Shown here one piece after another: positions 43,175-54,504 of a stretch of 64,000 bases of DNA (position 1 is its first letter; the number at the start of each line of letters is the position of its first letter). The translations under genes and the position numbers were made by a program. The stretch is from positions 252,341,956-252,405,955 of the forward strand of contig NC_081824.1 in NCBI RefSeq assembly GCF_030867095.1, read 5' to 3'. The notes beneath the pieces are model-generated. The model saw only the letters and a list, made by a program, of their open reading frames with translations. It was not told the DNA's origin and searched no databases. This stretch comes from Alligator mississippiensis (lineage: Eukaryota > Chordata > Crocodylia > Alligatoridae).

Positions 43175-44107
43175 CCCAATTTCATAGCTACCTATTGCGG
43201 CAGAAGATGTGGGAATCCTTGAAAAACTGCTGTTATGCCCAATATGAGCTTTGGAAAGACCAAAAGAGACAGAAGAAAAAAAAGCAAAGGCTATGCTGTG
43301 AGCAGGCTCCCCATATGTTACCTGGGCACAGCTACTGCCTACCAGGGCATCCTTGCAGGCTGAGCTCTGGGAGCAGGCAAAGAGGTTTGGGTAATATTTC
43401 CATAATAACAACCCAAATGATTACCATGTGCTACCAGGGAGTTCTACAGACTGGAAATTGTACTGTGTGCTTTTGAATGTCCTTTTGAAGGGAGCTGCCC
43501 TTGTCCCTATCTGCAGGACACATCTCAGCTGCCTTTTATCCCTTGTCTTTCTTTCCCACACACAGAGTAGGCTCTTGGGGATGTCACCACTGCAGCTTCA
43601 GAGAGGGAAGAGGGAAATGCCCTCTCCTAGCGATAGTTAGGTCTTAATAGCTCAGTCCCAATTATGGAAGGAAAACAACACCATCTGACCTTCCTGAACA
43701 GGCACCATGGTAATTACAGAGTACATTGCTACTGACCCACAAAAACCGCGGGGTAACCCCCAGGAGTCACTTAGGCCCAGTCTGTCTCCTCTTTTGGCTG
43801 CACTAATGACCCCTTCCATGGCCACAAGATGGTCTGTGCGGAGAAAGGGGGAGTAAACAAACCCTACTTTGCCAATCAAGCAAGGTCTCCATCCCACTTG
43901 CTTAGGCACTGTCTCCTCTTACTTATCAGTCATGTCTGTAGCCACAACTCTTTCAGATCCCTCAGCTCCTGTCTCTCCTTTTCCAGTAGATACGTTTCCA
44001 GAGCATTCAGAAGAGGCCACCTCTTGCTTCTCCTATCTGGTGTAACTGCAGTGGTCGGCTTGGCACTGAGATTCCAGGAAGAATACTCAGGACCAGCTTG
44101 TATTCCA
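43175..44107. other. Non-coding DNA
   Basis: No gene recognised. Open frames of about 70-110 codons have no domains. Confidence 0.35.
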
Positions 44108-44115
44108 CTTTTTAG

Positions 44116-45577
44116 CAGGGATCCTGGTTTCTCTGTTAAAAATCCCAAATTCTCTGATTAAAAACCTCCAAATCCACGTTTTTCTGCAGTTAAAATGAAG
44201 CGCCGCTATATATATAGGTGTCAGTTGAACACAATGCTTAATTGGTATATTTACAATTTTAAAGCAATTTGGAAGCCTACCAGTGCCTCAATCATTATAA
44301 CAAAATCAATTCTAAACATGTATGTGCTTTAGTATTTGATTTTTTTTTTTTCCCCTCATGGAAAAATTAGAGCTCCCCTTGCCCCCTTTGCTCACCAGGA
44401 CACAGGTTGTGGTGCTGAGCAGCCCTGATATGTCATTGTGCCTCACTCCCAAGCCACAGCCCCAACAGCCCTCTGGTACCCCTCACACCCAACCTGCAGC
44501 CCCTGGCCCTGCGGGTACCCCTCACTTCTGACCCACAGCCCCTCACCCCCAATGTGTGAGGGAGCAGGGTGTGAGGTAGGGGGGTGCCCAAACATAGGTG
44601 ACGCCATAGGTGATGTATCGAGGGGGCATGCAAGGACAGTCTGGCCCCATCGGCATGAGCAGGAGCCGTCTCCACAGCCCAGTGGGCAGGACCCAGCACG
44701 GGAGGGTGGAGTGGGGTAGCAAGACTCGCTGCTGCTGCTGCTGGGACCACTGCACCAGCCATGCCACCAGCAGCACGAGAAGTAACAGAGAGGGGGACGG
44801 CTGCACTGCCCTCACCCCCTCCCGCTGCCAGCCGCTTGTGCGCTGGGCCATGGGTCTGTCCTGCCACCCTGGCCCAGCCACTGCTGCTCACCTCAGGCCG
44901 CTGGTGCTGCCCACCACATCCCCTCCCAGGTAAAGCCATGGCCTGAGGGAAGCAGCAGGGGCTGGGCCATGGCAGCTGGCAGTGGGAGGAGTTGAGGGCA
45001 ACCTAACTCCTCCCCTGCAGTTACTTCTTGTGCTGGTGGCAGCATGGCTGGCATGGGGGTCCAGATGGTGGCAGCAATGAGTCTGTCTGGTCTGCCCTCC
45101 CACATCTGATTCCACCTGCTGGGCCATGGAGGCAGCTCCTGCCCATGCTGGTGCAGCCAGAGTGCAGCCCCATCCCTGCTGTGAGTGCACAAATCTGGGG
45201 GGGGATGTGCCTCTACCATGTCCCCCAAAACATGGCCTGTGCCCCCTCCCTCACCCCACCTTACCTGAGGAGAGCTGCGGGAGCTGCTGTCCACCACACT
45301 GCCTGGCTGCCACTTACATGTGCATGTGTGTGCTGGATTGACACCCTGTGATTGACCTCCCCTGCTCCCCCACCTCAAGCAGCCTTTTGTGAGCTGCAAC
45401 TCTGCCAGCCTGCAAGAGGAAGCCTGCTGCTTCCTGCTTTAAAGGAAAAAAACATGGATTTTCTCTTTTAAAGAAGAAAATCACTGATTTTCTTCTTCAA
45501 ATAAGACAGTCCGCCTTTTTTCCTTTAAAGGAGAAAATACACGTTTTCCTGCAGCAAACAAAACCCCCATATCCCTG
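44116..45577. mobile_element. Non-autonomous hAT element (family A, copy 2)
   Basis: It starts CAGGGATCCTGGTTTCTC and ends CCCATATCCCTG. The flanks CTTTTTAG (44108-44115) and CTTATTAG (45578-45585) match at 7 of 8 positions. The termini and the AT-rich subterminal 'AAATCC', 'TTCTCTG' and 'AAGAAAATC' repeats correspond to copy 1 at 1826-2646. The core contains an inverted repeat (about 44640-44865 against 44960-45165) with a (CTG)5 run. The 168- and 107-codon frames in the core are compositional. No transposase. Confidence 0.83.
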
Positions 45578-45585
45578 CTTATTAG

Positions 45586-46050
45586 GTAGGTAAGTGGACT
45601 TAAGCACCAAAGTGAGATCCTATTCCATCCTGCTTGAGTCCCTGAAAAGCAGTTAATGCCACAGGGGTGTGGATCCTCTTCCTCCCCACTGCTTTTTTTG
45701 TGACTCAGTCTTAAGGAGAAGATGACAGCATTTTACAAAGACAGATGCATTAATGAATTTTCAGGACTTAAACAGGGTGGAACAGACTCACACTTAAGTG
45801 TGTAACTCCACTTTAGGCACCCAATAGATAGAACCTGGCCCTAAATATCCTCCCTTCAGCAGATGGAGTGGCCCCTGCGCCCAGTCACAAAAGTGTTTTG
45901 GGCCTGTCTCAGGGCACAGATAAGCCAGTGGAAGCCATAAGCTGGAGCAGGGGAAGAATCCAAATTGTCTCAACTGACTGACTGCTCAATAAGTGCATGG
46001 TCATGGGAGGGAGGAGGAAGCCCTCCACAAAAACAGCATATCTGTTAGGA
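45586..46050. other. Non-coding DNA
   Basis: No gene or confident repeat recognised. Confidence 0.35.
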
Positions 46051-46052
46051 CT

Positions 46053-46815
46053 GTGCAAAGCTTCGGGTGCTGATTCGATTGGGAGGAAATTTGGTCCAAT
46101 TCAGTGGCCGAAACTCTGAATCTGAATTGAATCAGGAGACCAATTAAAAGGTCCAAATCAACTCGAAGCTCTCTGAATCGATTCGGAAAAGATTCGGAGA
46201 GCTTTGGAGATTTGAGCAGTCCCTACTGGCTGCAGCAGGGAGCTGGACCCGGACTCCATGCCGGTAAGTAAGGGGCGGGGGGCCTGTAGAAGAGGGGAAG
46301 GGACTACGGGGGGCTGCAGTGGCCTCAGGGCTTCTGGGGGCTTGTGACAGAGTCCCCCACATAGCACAGGGCAGTGGGGGCAGCAAGGATTGCCCCCCCC
46401 CCCCCCCCCCCCCCCCGTATCTAGCAGCACCTGGTGAGTCAGGGCTTTTTTTTTTTTTTACAGGGCTGGGAGCTGGGGCAGGTGGGGCAGCCATGGGTGG
46501 GGTCTCAGAGAGTGGGCGGGGGCCAGAGGGCTCATGGCAGAACCCCCCCACATGGCATGGGGCAGTGGGGAACAGCAGGGATTGCCCCCCTGCCTGGCAG
46601 CAGCCGGTGAATGGGGGCTTGTTTTTTAAAGAGCTGAGGTGTGTGGGGCAGCCATTGAGAATGGGCGGGGGTGTGTGGCCAATTCAGAGATGCAGCCAAA
46701 TCTCCAAATCAGATTCAGCCAAATCAATTCGGGACAGTGATTCGAATCACCAAATTGAATCACTGTCCCCCTAATCAGCCGAATCCTAAGCAAATACTAG
46801 CTGTTTTGCACAGGC
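46053..46815 (+). mobile_element. Family F DNA transposon, near-complete
   Basis: The ends are AGGACTGTGCAAAGCTTCGG and, at the right, CTGTTTTGCACAGGCCT, inverted copies over about 12-15 bases. The subterminal DNA is made of GATTCGG / CCGAATC / GAATCGATTC-type repeats facing both ways. Inside are two tandem copies of about 205 bp (46320-46450 and 46525-46640), a C26 homopolymer (46393-46418) and a T run (46447-46460). The flanks show TTA at the left and TAA at the right, or a poor 8-bp match, so the superfamily (hAT or PIF/Harbinger) is open. A partial inverted copy is at 23578-23990. Confidence 0.65.
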
Positions 46816-46829
46816 CTAATAGCTATGCA

Positions 46830-47627
46830 CCCTCTGCAGTGCCTATGCTAGTACTTTAAGGTATGACTTCAAAATGAGGTAGCGGAGACAAACCATGGGA
46901 ATTTTTTGGAGGCAAACCAATCAGCCAGTACTTTCAGAGGATTCAAGTCTGGAGCTGAGCTGGATGCTCTACATCCCTGCTTCTCCCTCTCTCCCTTCCC
47001 TACCAACCTCCTGCTTCTTCCTGCTCACTGGAGAGTCACCCACATCATTTTCTGGGCTGTCTCTGAAGGTTTCCCATCTAGCAACCACCCCAACCTAAGC
47101 CTGTTTACCTTCAAATGCTCGCTGATTCACTGGGGAAGGTAACTACACTAGTAACACACACCGACAGCTGAGACATAGCTATTAATGCTCCAAAAATAGC
47201 AGCTGAGTTGGATGTCTGTAAACTCTGCGCTCCATTTATCTAAGAGGACAAGCAACAGCAGTGGCTGATAGCCAATGGGCATTTTTTAGAACAGTTTAAT
47301 TTTCCCAGAAGGACCTTTCTTTCTGCAGATAATCCTTCCCACACAAAAATAAAAGATCATTACTAGCAGACATATTGCCCCAAATAAACTCAAGAGAGTT
47401 TGTGACTGACACACACATGGAAAGGGAACAAAGGACTGAGCAGGACAGAATGCCAGCTGTAAGCAGCAGTGGACAGAAAGCAGAGGCCTGGTTCTGTTCA
47501 CATAGCAAATGTGACAAAGAGAGAACAACTGAGCCCTCCCCCGCTCCCTCCTTTCATATCAACCCTCTTCTGTTTGCTAAAGGCATGTGGGCCCGCCACT
47601 CAGGCGGCACAATGAAAGACTGTTTGG
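46830..47627. other. Low-copy non-coding DNA with muscle-enhancer-like motifs
   Basis: No gene seen. Near 47164-47205, two CAGCTG E-boxes flank CCAAAAATAG, which is one base from both an SRF CArG box and a MEF2 site. The function is only suggested by motif grouping. Confidence 0.3.
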
Positions 47628-47745
47628 AAAAAAGGACTGGGAGTTAGGACTCCTGCGTTCTTTCCCCAGCTCATCTACAAATTTCTTGAGCAAGATTGGT
47701 CACTGTGCCTTGGTTTCTCTGTCAGTGGGATGCAGACAGTTCTGA
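47628..47745 (+). mobile_element. MIR SINE relic
   Basis: The order is GGACTGGGAGTTAGGACTCC, TTCTTTCCCCAGCTCATCTA, CTTGAGCAAGATTGGTCACT and GCCTTGGTTTCTCTGTCAGT, then GGGATG. This follows the MIR core from the 'GGTTCTAGTCCCAGCTCTGCC' region to 'CCTCAGTTTCC...GTAAAATGGG'. It is strongly diverged, as expected for this ancient amniote SINE group. Confidence 0.72.
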
Positions 47746-47884
47746 GGTATTAGGCATGATCTTCTGGTTGCAGTGCTAGAACAACCCAAGCAGAAATGCA
47801 ATTTTATAAAAAAGCAACTCTTCTAATGACCCCCAATTCCCAGACCTTTTTCTTTACTGATTCCCATGTTTTCCCACACCCTTT

Positions 47885-48623
47885 GCAGGTTAGTCTAAGC
47901 TGCAAAGATTAAATTGAAAAAGAAGTGACCAGATATTTGCTTGTGATTCAGGAAGTGCAGCCACATGCCTGCAGTAGGTCAAGCCAGAAGCTGGGAGGTG
48001 CCAGAGCACAGCTCTCTGGCACATGCCTAGCATGGGCTGTGTGTTTACTTCCTCTTCCTGTTGCCTTCAAGGTCTCTGAGATTTGCAGTCAAAAATTACA
48101 GCAACAGGACTCTGCAGGATTGTTCATCGCTTCCTCTTCCTGCTTCCAGGTGTCTCTGGGATTTGTAGTCCACAGTTGCAGCCAGCAGTAAGTTGGAGTG
48201 GGGAAAGGGGTATTTAACCCCCCTTCCTGGCCCCAGACCCCAACTGGGGTTTGTTGTGGGGGGCAGCTCCCTCCCACAGACTGGGCTTGCCCACCCCCCT
48301 TGTCAGCCAGCCCTCACTGCCCCAGCTAGGGAGCAGAGGGGCGGGGCCAGTCCTGCTTTCTGGAGCAGACAGCCAAGCCCAGGGCTGCAAAACATGCTTG
48401 GGGACTATGATTTAACTTGAACTAGGAAGAGGTCTGGGACAGAAGTTTCATAAACCAGTTTGCCCCAAATCACTTAAATCTGATACTACATTCAACCAGG
48501 TTTATCTTAAATCAGTTTCAGCCATTTTGAAACTGGTTTATGTGCACTGAGCTTCTGTTCCATTACAGGTTTAACCCAATTTCTGATCACTTAAACTGGT
48601 TTATGTGTAACTTCTGTCCCTAG
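47885..48623 (+). mobile_element. Family X DNA transposon (copy 1)
   Basis: It is colinear with the reverse complement of 60984-61784: GCTGCAAAGATTAAATTGAA, GCCACATGCCTGCAGTAGGT, TCTCTGGGATTTGTAGTCCA and GGAGCAGACAGCCAAGCCCA all recur in order. It ends with AACTTCTGTCCCTAG. The left terminus (CTAGGGACAGACATG) is missing by about 50 bases. The AT-rich right third consists of AAACTGGTTTA / TAAACCAGTTT inverted motifs. Non-coding. Confidence 0.75.
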
Positions 48624-48940
48624 CCTATATCTGCACTGGAAGGGTATGGTCAGAGGACTAGGAGGGAGGAGGGTGAGTGGAAGCTGCAGTTCCACACAGT
48701 GTATTGTCAGATAGTGACACTTGGAGCTGTTCCCTACAGTACCTACCTAACTTCCACTGGTTTGTGATTCAGCCATCAGGAGGCAAGCAGATTGGCTGGG
48801 GAAGTATGCGCGATGGATACACAAAAACAAGGGAGGTGGCTGTGAGAAGGCAGGGTCTCGGTACATTAGAGGAAAAGGAGGGAGCTGAAAAAGGGATGAA
48901 TGTGTGATTGGATCAGAAAATGTGTATGCAGCTCCCCTGG

Positions 48941-49690
48941 CAGTGGTGGATCTAGGATTTTGAACAGGGTTGGGGGTGCAGGTGGTGTGGTATATCATCA
49001 CATATAAAGGCAACACATCTTTCCAGTTAAAGAGAAACTACAAGCTTTATTAATATGTTATGGGCATGTACTGTATCATTCAGCTTACGATCAAAGCAAA
49101 AACACATAACTTTATTGGAAACTGCTAGATTATATATAAAGTTTAACAAACACAACACACTCAGCAAAAATAGTTCAAATAGTCTAAAGATATTGCTTCT
49201 TTGATCCTATAGTTATTATAGTTAAATATACATCTCTTATTCAGACTTGCAAAACAAAATCTAGTCTTTGAGCATTTTGACAGTGTTTCTAATACTTCAT
49301 TGTCAGTCATTTCTATATCTCAGTTAATATTACCACACCTGAATTAAAGTTTTTAGCTAGAGCTAAAAATAGTCTGCAGCATTGTAAACTAGAATGGAGA
49401 CATTACCAGGAACAGAAAACTGACAGCAAAATTACAGAAAAAAAGGTAGCTTGAATAATGGAACATTAAGACCATTACAATAGAAAGAAGACTCTTAACG
49501 CCTGTGGAGCCAGGAGATATTGATTAGCAGGAATCAGGTAGCTTATAATGAGTCATGAATCAATTAACTCGCTGTACCATCTGAAGAGAAATTCTGCTGC
49601 CCTTCCTAGGCAGTTGGTTTTTGTTTGTGTGGAGCAGAAATCAAAGGGGTGTGCAAGTGCACCACCGCACCCTGCCTAGATCTGCTCCTT
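48941..49690 (+). mobile_element. hAT MITE (family Z, copy 1)
   Basis: The left end is CAGTGGTGGATCTAGG. The right end, CCTAGATCTGCTCCTT, is its degenerate inverted copy. The flanks TCCCCTGG (48933-48940) and TCCTCTGG (49691-49698) match at 7 of 8 positions. The 750-bp AT-rich body has no coding frame. A shorter sister copy in the same orientation is at 60033-60551. Confidence 0.85.
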
Positions 49691-49698
49691 TCCTCTGG

Positions 49699-50437
49699 TA
49701 TCATAAAGCGTTAACACACTTTTGACTTACAACGTGGGGTACCTTTTCATTTCATTTTCGGACAGGTTACCCATGCTAGGGAAGGTGGCAATTTGAGTCC
49801 CCATCCTCCCCCTTCCTTGGTTACCAGCACAGGAAAGGAATCAGCATCACCTGCTGTAATTTATGGAAAACAACCCCATGGTGATTTGCCTAATTTAGAT
49901 GTCACATGGCTTTCAGGCTAGGTTCAATTTATAGTGCTTATTTGAGATACCAAAGAAGCTTGTCCTGTGAAACAGGGGTTAACCCTCCAGAGAAATGACC
50001 CTGGCATTCCAAAAATATGTATTAAAATTTAATTTAATTTAATTTAAATAAACCAAAAAACCACAAAGGAACATGGAAAATAGCATTAATAAATTGGAAA
50101 AGCCATGGGAAAGCATTGGAAAAGCTGGTCACGTCAGCTTTGCAGCTATTCAAAGGCACAAACTCTCCCAAGTTAAAATGCCCTATTTAGCATTTTTAAA
50201 AGCCCTAGCCATTCCCTCCCCAGGTTGATTTCTTAGCTACACCAAGGCTAACTTTCATTTCATTCTTTCTCTTCTCACTCTCTCCAAAACACCTGTTTTC
50301 TTCTGCCATTACTCTGCACTCCTGAAATCTCTAAAGGACCTGTGTTGCCACTGTGCCATGCTGAGGCCATGCAGGGAGTTGTCATGAGTCAGGGTGATAC
50401 TGAAGAGCAACTGACATAGAAACTGACAGAATTTTAA
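49699..50437. other. Non-coding DNA
   Basis: No gene seen. An (ATTTA)n-like run (TTTAATTTAATTTAATTTAA) lies at about 50028-50048. Confidence 0.4.
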
Positions 50438-50439
50438 TA

Positions 50440-50912
50440 CTGGTTTCCCTCACTTTATGTGGGTTCTGTATGTGCAAATTCACTCTTATGTGATGACCCT
50501 TTTTATACTAAAAATTCTTTATATGTGAGGTAAATTCACTCTTATGTGATCAGTGTGGTGGAAGCCTGCAGTCAGCTGCTTTGTGCAGTATATTGTGGAA
50601 GAGATGCACACCAAAATATAGTTTCCTGTGTGGATCTGTGCTCCTCACTCATTGTCTGTGACATGTTTCTGTAGTTGCCATCCCCATTATAATAACATTC
50701 ACCACCACCCTGTGCTTTTGTGTACTGTCTGCTGTTGGTGAGTACCAAAATTGTCTTGTAAAAGTGGTAGAAACAGGCCTGGGGGTCAGTACAGTCAAGG
50801 TCTTGGAACATATCCCTATTTATTACATTGTAAACTGGGTTCCCTTTATGTGAATTCGAGTTATATGCTGTTTTCCAGGAATGCATGTACAACATAAAGC
50901 GAGGGAAACCTG
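50440..50912. mobile_element. Tigger/pogo-like MITE
   Basis: The terminal inverted repeats are CTGGTTTCCCTCACTTTATG at the left and CATAAAGCGAGGGAAACCTG at the right, agreeing at 18 of 20 positions. TA dinucleotides flank both ends (50438-50439 and 50913-50914), the target duplication of the Tc1/mariner-pogo superfamily. The 473-bp interior includes repeats of the 'CACTCTTATGTGA' phrase and no transposase; the minus frame 50572-50919 is not a transposase domain. The wording of the ends recalls Tigger elements ('CCCTCGCTTTA'). Confidence 0.85.
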
Positions 50913-51137
50913 TACTCATAAAAACCTAAACTTGCCCACAACCTGACTCTTCACTTGTGCTTGCACCTTCTGTGAGAGCTGAATAGAAACAGCATATGGG
51001 TTGAGTCTCCCAGCAATAGGACACACATCTGTCTGAGGTAATTTTAAAGAGCGGTCACCTTGGTACCCCCATAAGGATGAGATGAGCAGAGCTGTCCTTG
51101 CTATGGGTTTACAGGAGCTGTCAGTCATAGATTAAAC

Positions 51138-51408
51138 CAAGATTGTCCAACTCTCATGGCCCCATGGAGTACATAAGGGTTATGGGGCCAGTCTGTGGGC
51201 CAAACCAGGACTGAGCCCCCTTATGCAGTGCCCACAGCCTGATCTGGCTTGTGGGTCTGGGGCCACACACTAGGCCAGCCCTGCACATTGGATCAGCCCA
51301 AGCCAGCCAAGTCCTGCACCCTGAATTGGGCTCATGGACTGGAGAGAGCCCACAGACTGACCCTGCACCACTCATCTGGCCCACAGGGCCAAGGGGTTAC
51401 CACCACTG
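51138..51408. mobile_element. hAT-like MITE (family H)
   Basis: The left end is CAAGATTGTCCAACTCTC. The right end, read in reverse, is CAGTGGTGGTAACCCCTTGG. Both resemble the 'CAGTGGTGTCCAAC' termini of Charlie-type MITEs. The body is rich in 'GGGCC' and 'GGCCCACA' phrases facing both ways. The flanks GATTAAAC and GCTCAACA agree at only about 5 of 8 positions. Non-coding. Confidence 0.5.
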
Positions 51409-51576
51409 GCTCAACACATTTCAGGAGGCATAACTGAATTCATAGACAGGGATTTGGTCATAGCAACAATCTATAGCAGAAGAAACCATGGACTCGCTAA
51501 GTACCAGAATTACTTAGAATCTCAGTTTTTCACCTCTTCCCACAGGCAGGTGCTCCAGGAGCCTGGCACCCTCTTA

Positions 51577-52725
51577 GAATCAGAATCATAGAAAAGGAGG
51601 GTTGGGAGGTACCTCAGGAGGTCATCTAGTCCAACCCCCTGCTCAAAACAGAACCAGCCCCAACTAGATCATCCCAGCCAGGGCTTCATCAAGCCAAGCC
51701 TTAAAAGGAAGGATGGAGATGCCACCTTCTCTCTAGGTAACCCATTCGAGTGCTTCACCACCCTCCTAATGAGAAAGTTTTTCTTAATATCTAACCTAAA
51801 TGTCCTTTGCTGCAACTTGAGACCGCTGCTCCTTGTTCTGTCATTTACCACTTTTTTTTGTGAAAAATGTTTGTGTTCCAAGCCAAATCAGCCAAGTCAA
51901 TTCCAAATCCATGAGTCATTCAACAACCATAGGCGGCCCTACAACTGGCAAACATCCTCCACCCCACCTGGGGCTTCAGATGTTTCAAATCCTTTGGAAG
52001 GCATCCTACATGCAGGCCCAAGCCTGGAGGCTTGAGGTTTGGATGCCCCCGAGTTTCACTTGGCTTCAGCCATATGGCCACAGGAGCAAGGTAGGGAGGA
52101 GTCTCCCATTTCCATAAAGTGGGTGTAAAACTATATTACCTCTGCAGGTACTACCCCATGCCAGGAAAGTGGTTCTCCCCAGGTGCAACTAGGACACCAC
52201 CCTGGTAGTCACAGTGTTTCCCCTCCCTCTTAACAGCTGTCATTTACCACCACTGAGAACAGTCTAGCTCCATCCTCTACCCTGCAGGTAGTTAAAGGCT
52301 GCTATCAAATCTCCCCTCAGTCTTCTCTGCTCTAGACTAAAACCCAGTTCCCTTAGCCTCTCCTCATCAGTCATGTGCCCCAGCCCCTAACCACTTTCAT
52401 TGTCCTCCACTGGACTCTTTCCAACTTGTCCACGTCCTTTCTCTAGTGGGGAGTCCAAAACTGGACATAGTACTCCAGATGTGGCCTCACTAGTGCAGAA
52501 TATCTAGCTTATTGTCAACCGTCCTTTTCTTTTTGTCTTTGTCCTTTTCTGCAGAGCTGCTGCTTTGCCAGCTGGTCCCCAGCCTGTACTGGTGCATGGG
52601 ATTGTTCCGTTCTAAGGACTTTGCACTTGCCTTTGGTGAACCTCATGAGATTTCTTTTGGCCCAATCCTCCAATTTGTCCAAGTCACTCTGAATCCTCTC
52701 TCTTGCACCAGGCTGAAGCACTGAA
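51577..52725 (-). mobile_element. CR1 LINE fragment split by a younger insertion
   Basis: The plus strand begins AATCATAGAA and then TACCTCAGGAGGTCATCTAG, the antisense CR1 3' end. It continues through the ORF2 C-terminus (51669-51881 minus: SSGLKLQQRTFRLDIKKNFL) and resumes after the insertion, going back to the LEDWAKRNLMRFTKGKCKVL segment near 52620-52680. The sequence either side of 51838-52250 joins exactly where CR1 should be continuous. It is about 760 bp of CR1 once the insertion is discounted, old, with several frame breaks, and 5'-truncated. Confidence 0.88.
51852..52236 (-). mobile_element. Retro-inserted sequence of unknown source, 14-bp duplication
   Basis: This 385-bp block interrupts the CR1 copy. 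It is flanked by a perfect direct repeat CTGTCATTTACCAC at 51838-51851 and 52237-52250. At its left edge is T8 (51852-51859), which on the minus strand is a 3' A8 tail. A 14-bp target duplication plus an A tail is the signature of LINE-driven target-primed reverse transcription. The minus-strand body has stops in all frames I read and matches no SINE or LINE family that I recognise, so it may be a retrocopy of a non-coding RNA or UTR, or an undescribed SINE. Confidence 0.82.
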
Positions 52726-53140
52726 TTCAAAGGAAACCTCCTTTTGAGCCACCAACACCTTCCTGCAGGACCTGTAGCCTGGTCTTGATAAGGGAAAAAG
52801 TTGGAGTTTAAATTCAGCCAGCACAAGAGCTGAGGTTGATTTAAACTCTGCCTTCCCCCTCCCCCCTGCTCCCCCCCACCCACCTGCTGAGGTAGGGTAA
52901 CCCCTTCTGCTTCATTTTATCTAGTCAAATCTTAACTTGGGTAGGAGCTAAAGATTTTAGCCTTGAGCCCATGAGAGGAGAAATGCTCAACCTCCAATTA
53001 GTCTAGCTAGCCTGTATTAGCTAAATCTAACCCCAAACCCTAGATGTTTCCTCATTCAGATAACATGTCTGTGTTGCTTGGAGGTTTCCTTCCAAACAGT
53101 GGCATGGCCCAGCTCTGATCAGCTTAGATGTATAACTATG
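52726..53140. other. Non-coding DNA
   Basis: No gene seen. A pyrimidine-rich C run is near 52850-52880. Confidence 0.4.
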
Positions 53141-53142
53141 GA

Positions 53143-53263
53143 CTTGTTTACACCTGGAAATCACTATTCTGGAATTGGTTATTCTATCTGAAATTGTGCA
53201 CCTAGGGGCTTGTAGAAATTATTCTGGATGGGCTCTTTGGGAAAATGTCTAGGTGCAGACAAG
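53143..53263. mobile_element. Short hAT-like MITE
   Basis: CTTGTTTACACCTGGAAAT at the left and ATGTCTAGGTGCAGACAAG at the right are imperfect inverted repeats (about 14 of 19). The 120-bp body contains 'ATTCTGGA' phrases in both halves. The target duplication is not clear. Confidence 0.55.
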
Positions 53264-54500
53264 CTTGGAGCTGTTATGATGGGATCAGGCCAATCTATTT
53301 ATAGCTGTGCATAAGAGCTGAGGCTATCAGAAAGCTTCACATCCCTCTTCCAGTCAGGAGGACGTCCTACATGGTACCGACCCCAGCTGGCATGTAGTGG
53401 CCTTCTACCAGGAGCACTACTTATAAGGGCATTGCTACCGGATCACTGCCTGGTAACTGAGGACCACTTCATCCAATCTAGATAAGGTCAAAAATAGCCA
53501 GTTAATCTCTGCCAGGAGTACAAGAAAGAAGCCGGCAAGCCAAATGAAAAGTTCTTGGCTGGAGTGCTTCTGCAGCACTCAGCAGCTGAGCTCATGCTGC
53601 AATCCAAACACCCCTCCACCCCAGCCTGAGCAAGAAACTCCATTGCACCATGCGGCTCTTTGCTCTCTTGGATCCCCAGGGAGCTAGGCCAGGGGTTATC
53701 TATAATAACCATCAATGAATCTTGGCTCCTAAAGAGTCCTTTCCATGTTCACAAATGTTAGAGACATGAACAACTGAACTCTTCCAGTCCTTTAAAGGGA
53801 GTGTTATTCCCATTCACAGGCAGGGCAACGGCAGCAGAGAAAGATACTGAAAGCCCTGCTCATGGTGATACAGCTTGTCTTTTCCCCCAGTGTGGCCTAA
53901 AAATGCAAGGTTCTCTGCCTGGCCTGCTCCTCCACCTCCTCCCAGCATGTCTATGTGCCTGGTAGACTCCCCACCTTATTTCAAACCTCAGCTGAAGATA
54001 CCAAGATCTATCCCCTCTCCCTCTGGACCTTTTAGTGCTGACCTCACTCTCTTGTTAATAGTCACTCTCACACATGTATTTAAACCTGTAAAGCTCTGGG
54101 GCTGTACAGATGGGTCTCTTGGTTTCATGATGCTGGTCCAGCAAGTGGCACTGCCTCCTGACACAGGGAGGAAAGAGGGTCCTTCCTCAGGCTGCGGCAG
54201 GGTTCAGCAATGGATTAGCTACAGGTCCAGGATGCCTGTGGAGGGAGTTCTGTCCAGCTGCATCCTGCCTCAGACTCAGAAGGAGCAGGAGAGCAAAGGG
54301 AGGCAGGGGCGGTTTCAGTAGCTAGGTTTTAGCTGTACAATGTCATGCCAGGGAAGATCAAAAAAAGAGAAAGAAAGTCCTCCCTGCTCCAGAGAAGGTG
54401 CAAGCTGCTGTCTTTCCAAATGGAGCAGGACAGATGAAGCGGCTCCTATATCAAACAGAAGGATGGTCCAGTTCTTTTGGGCGCTGCCCTTGAGGTTCAG
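53264..54500. other. Non-coding DNA
   Basis: The 148-codon plus frame at 53875-54321 was considered, but no domain, signal peptide or splice context was recognised. No repeat family was identified. Confidence 0.35.
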
Positions 54501-54504
54501 CACA

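Noticed and set aside
46053-46815. Assignment of family F to PIF/Harbinger from TTA/TAA flanks
   Set aside because: The flanking triplets are not identical, and an 8-bp interpretation is equally poor, so the superfamily is left open.
53875-54321. 148-codon plus frame as a host gene
   Set aside because: No domain, homology, splice context or codon pattern supports it.
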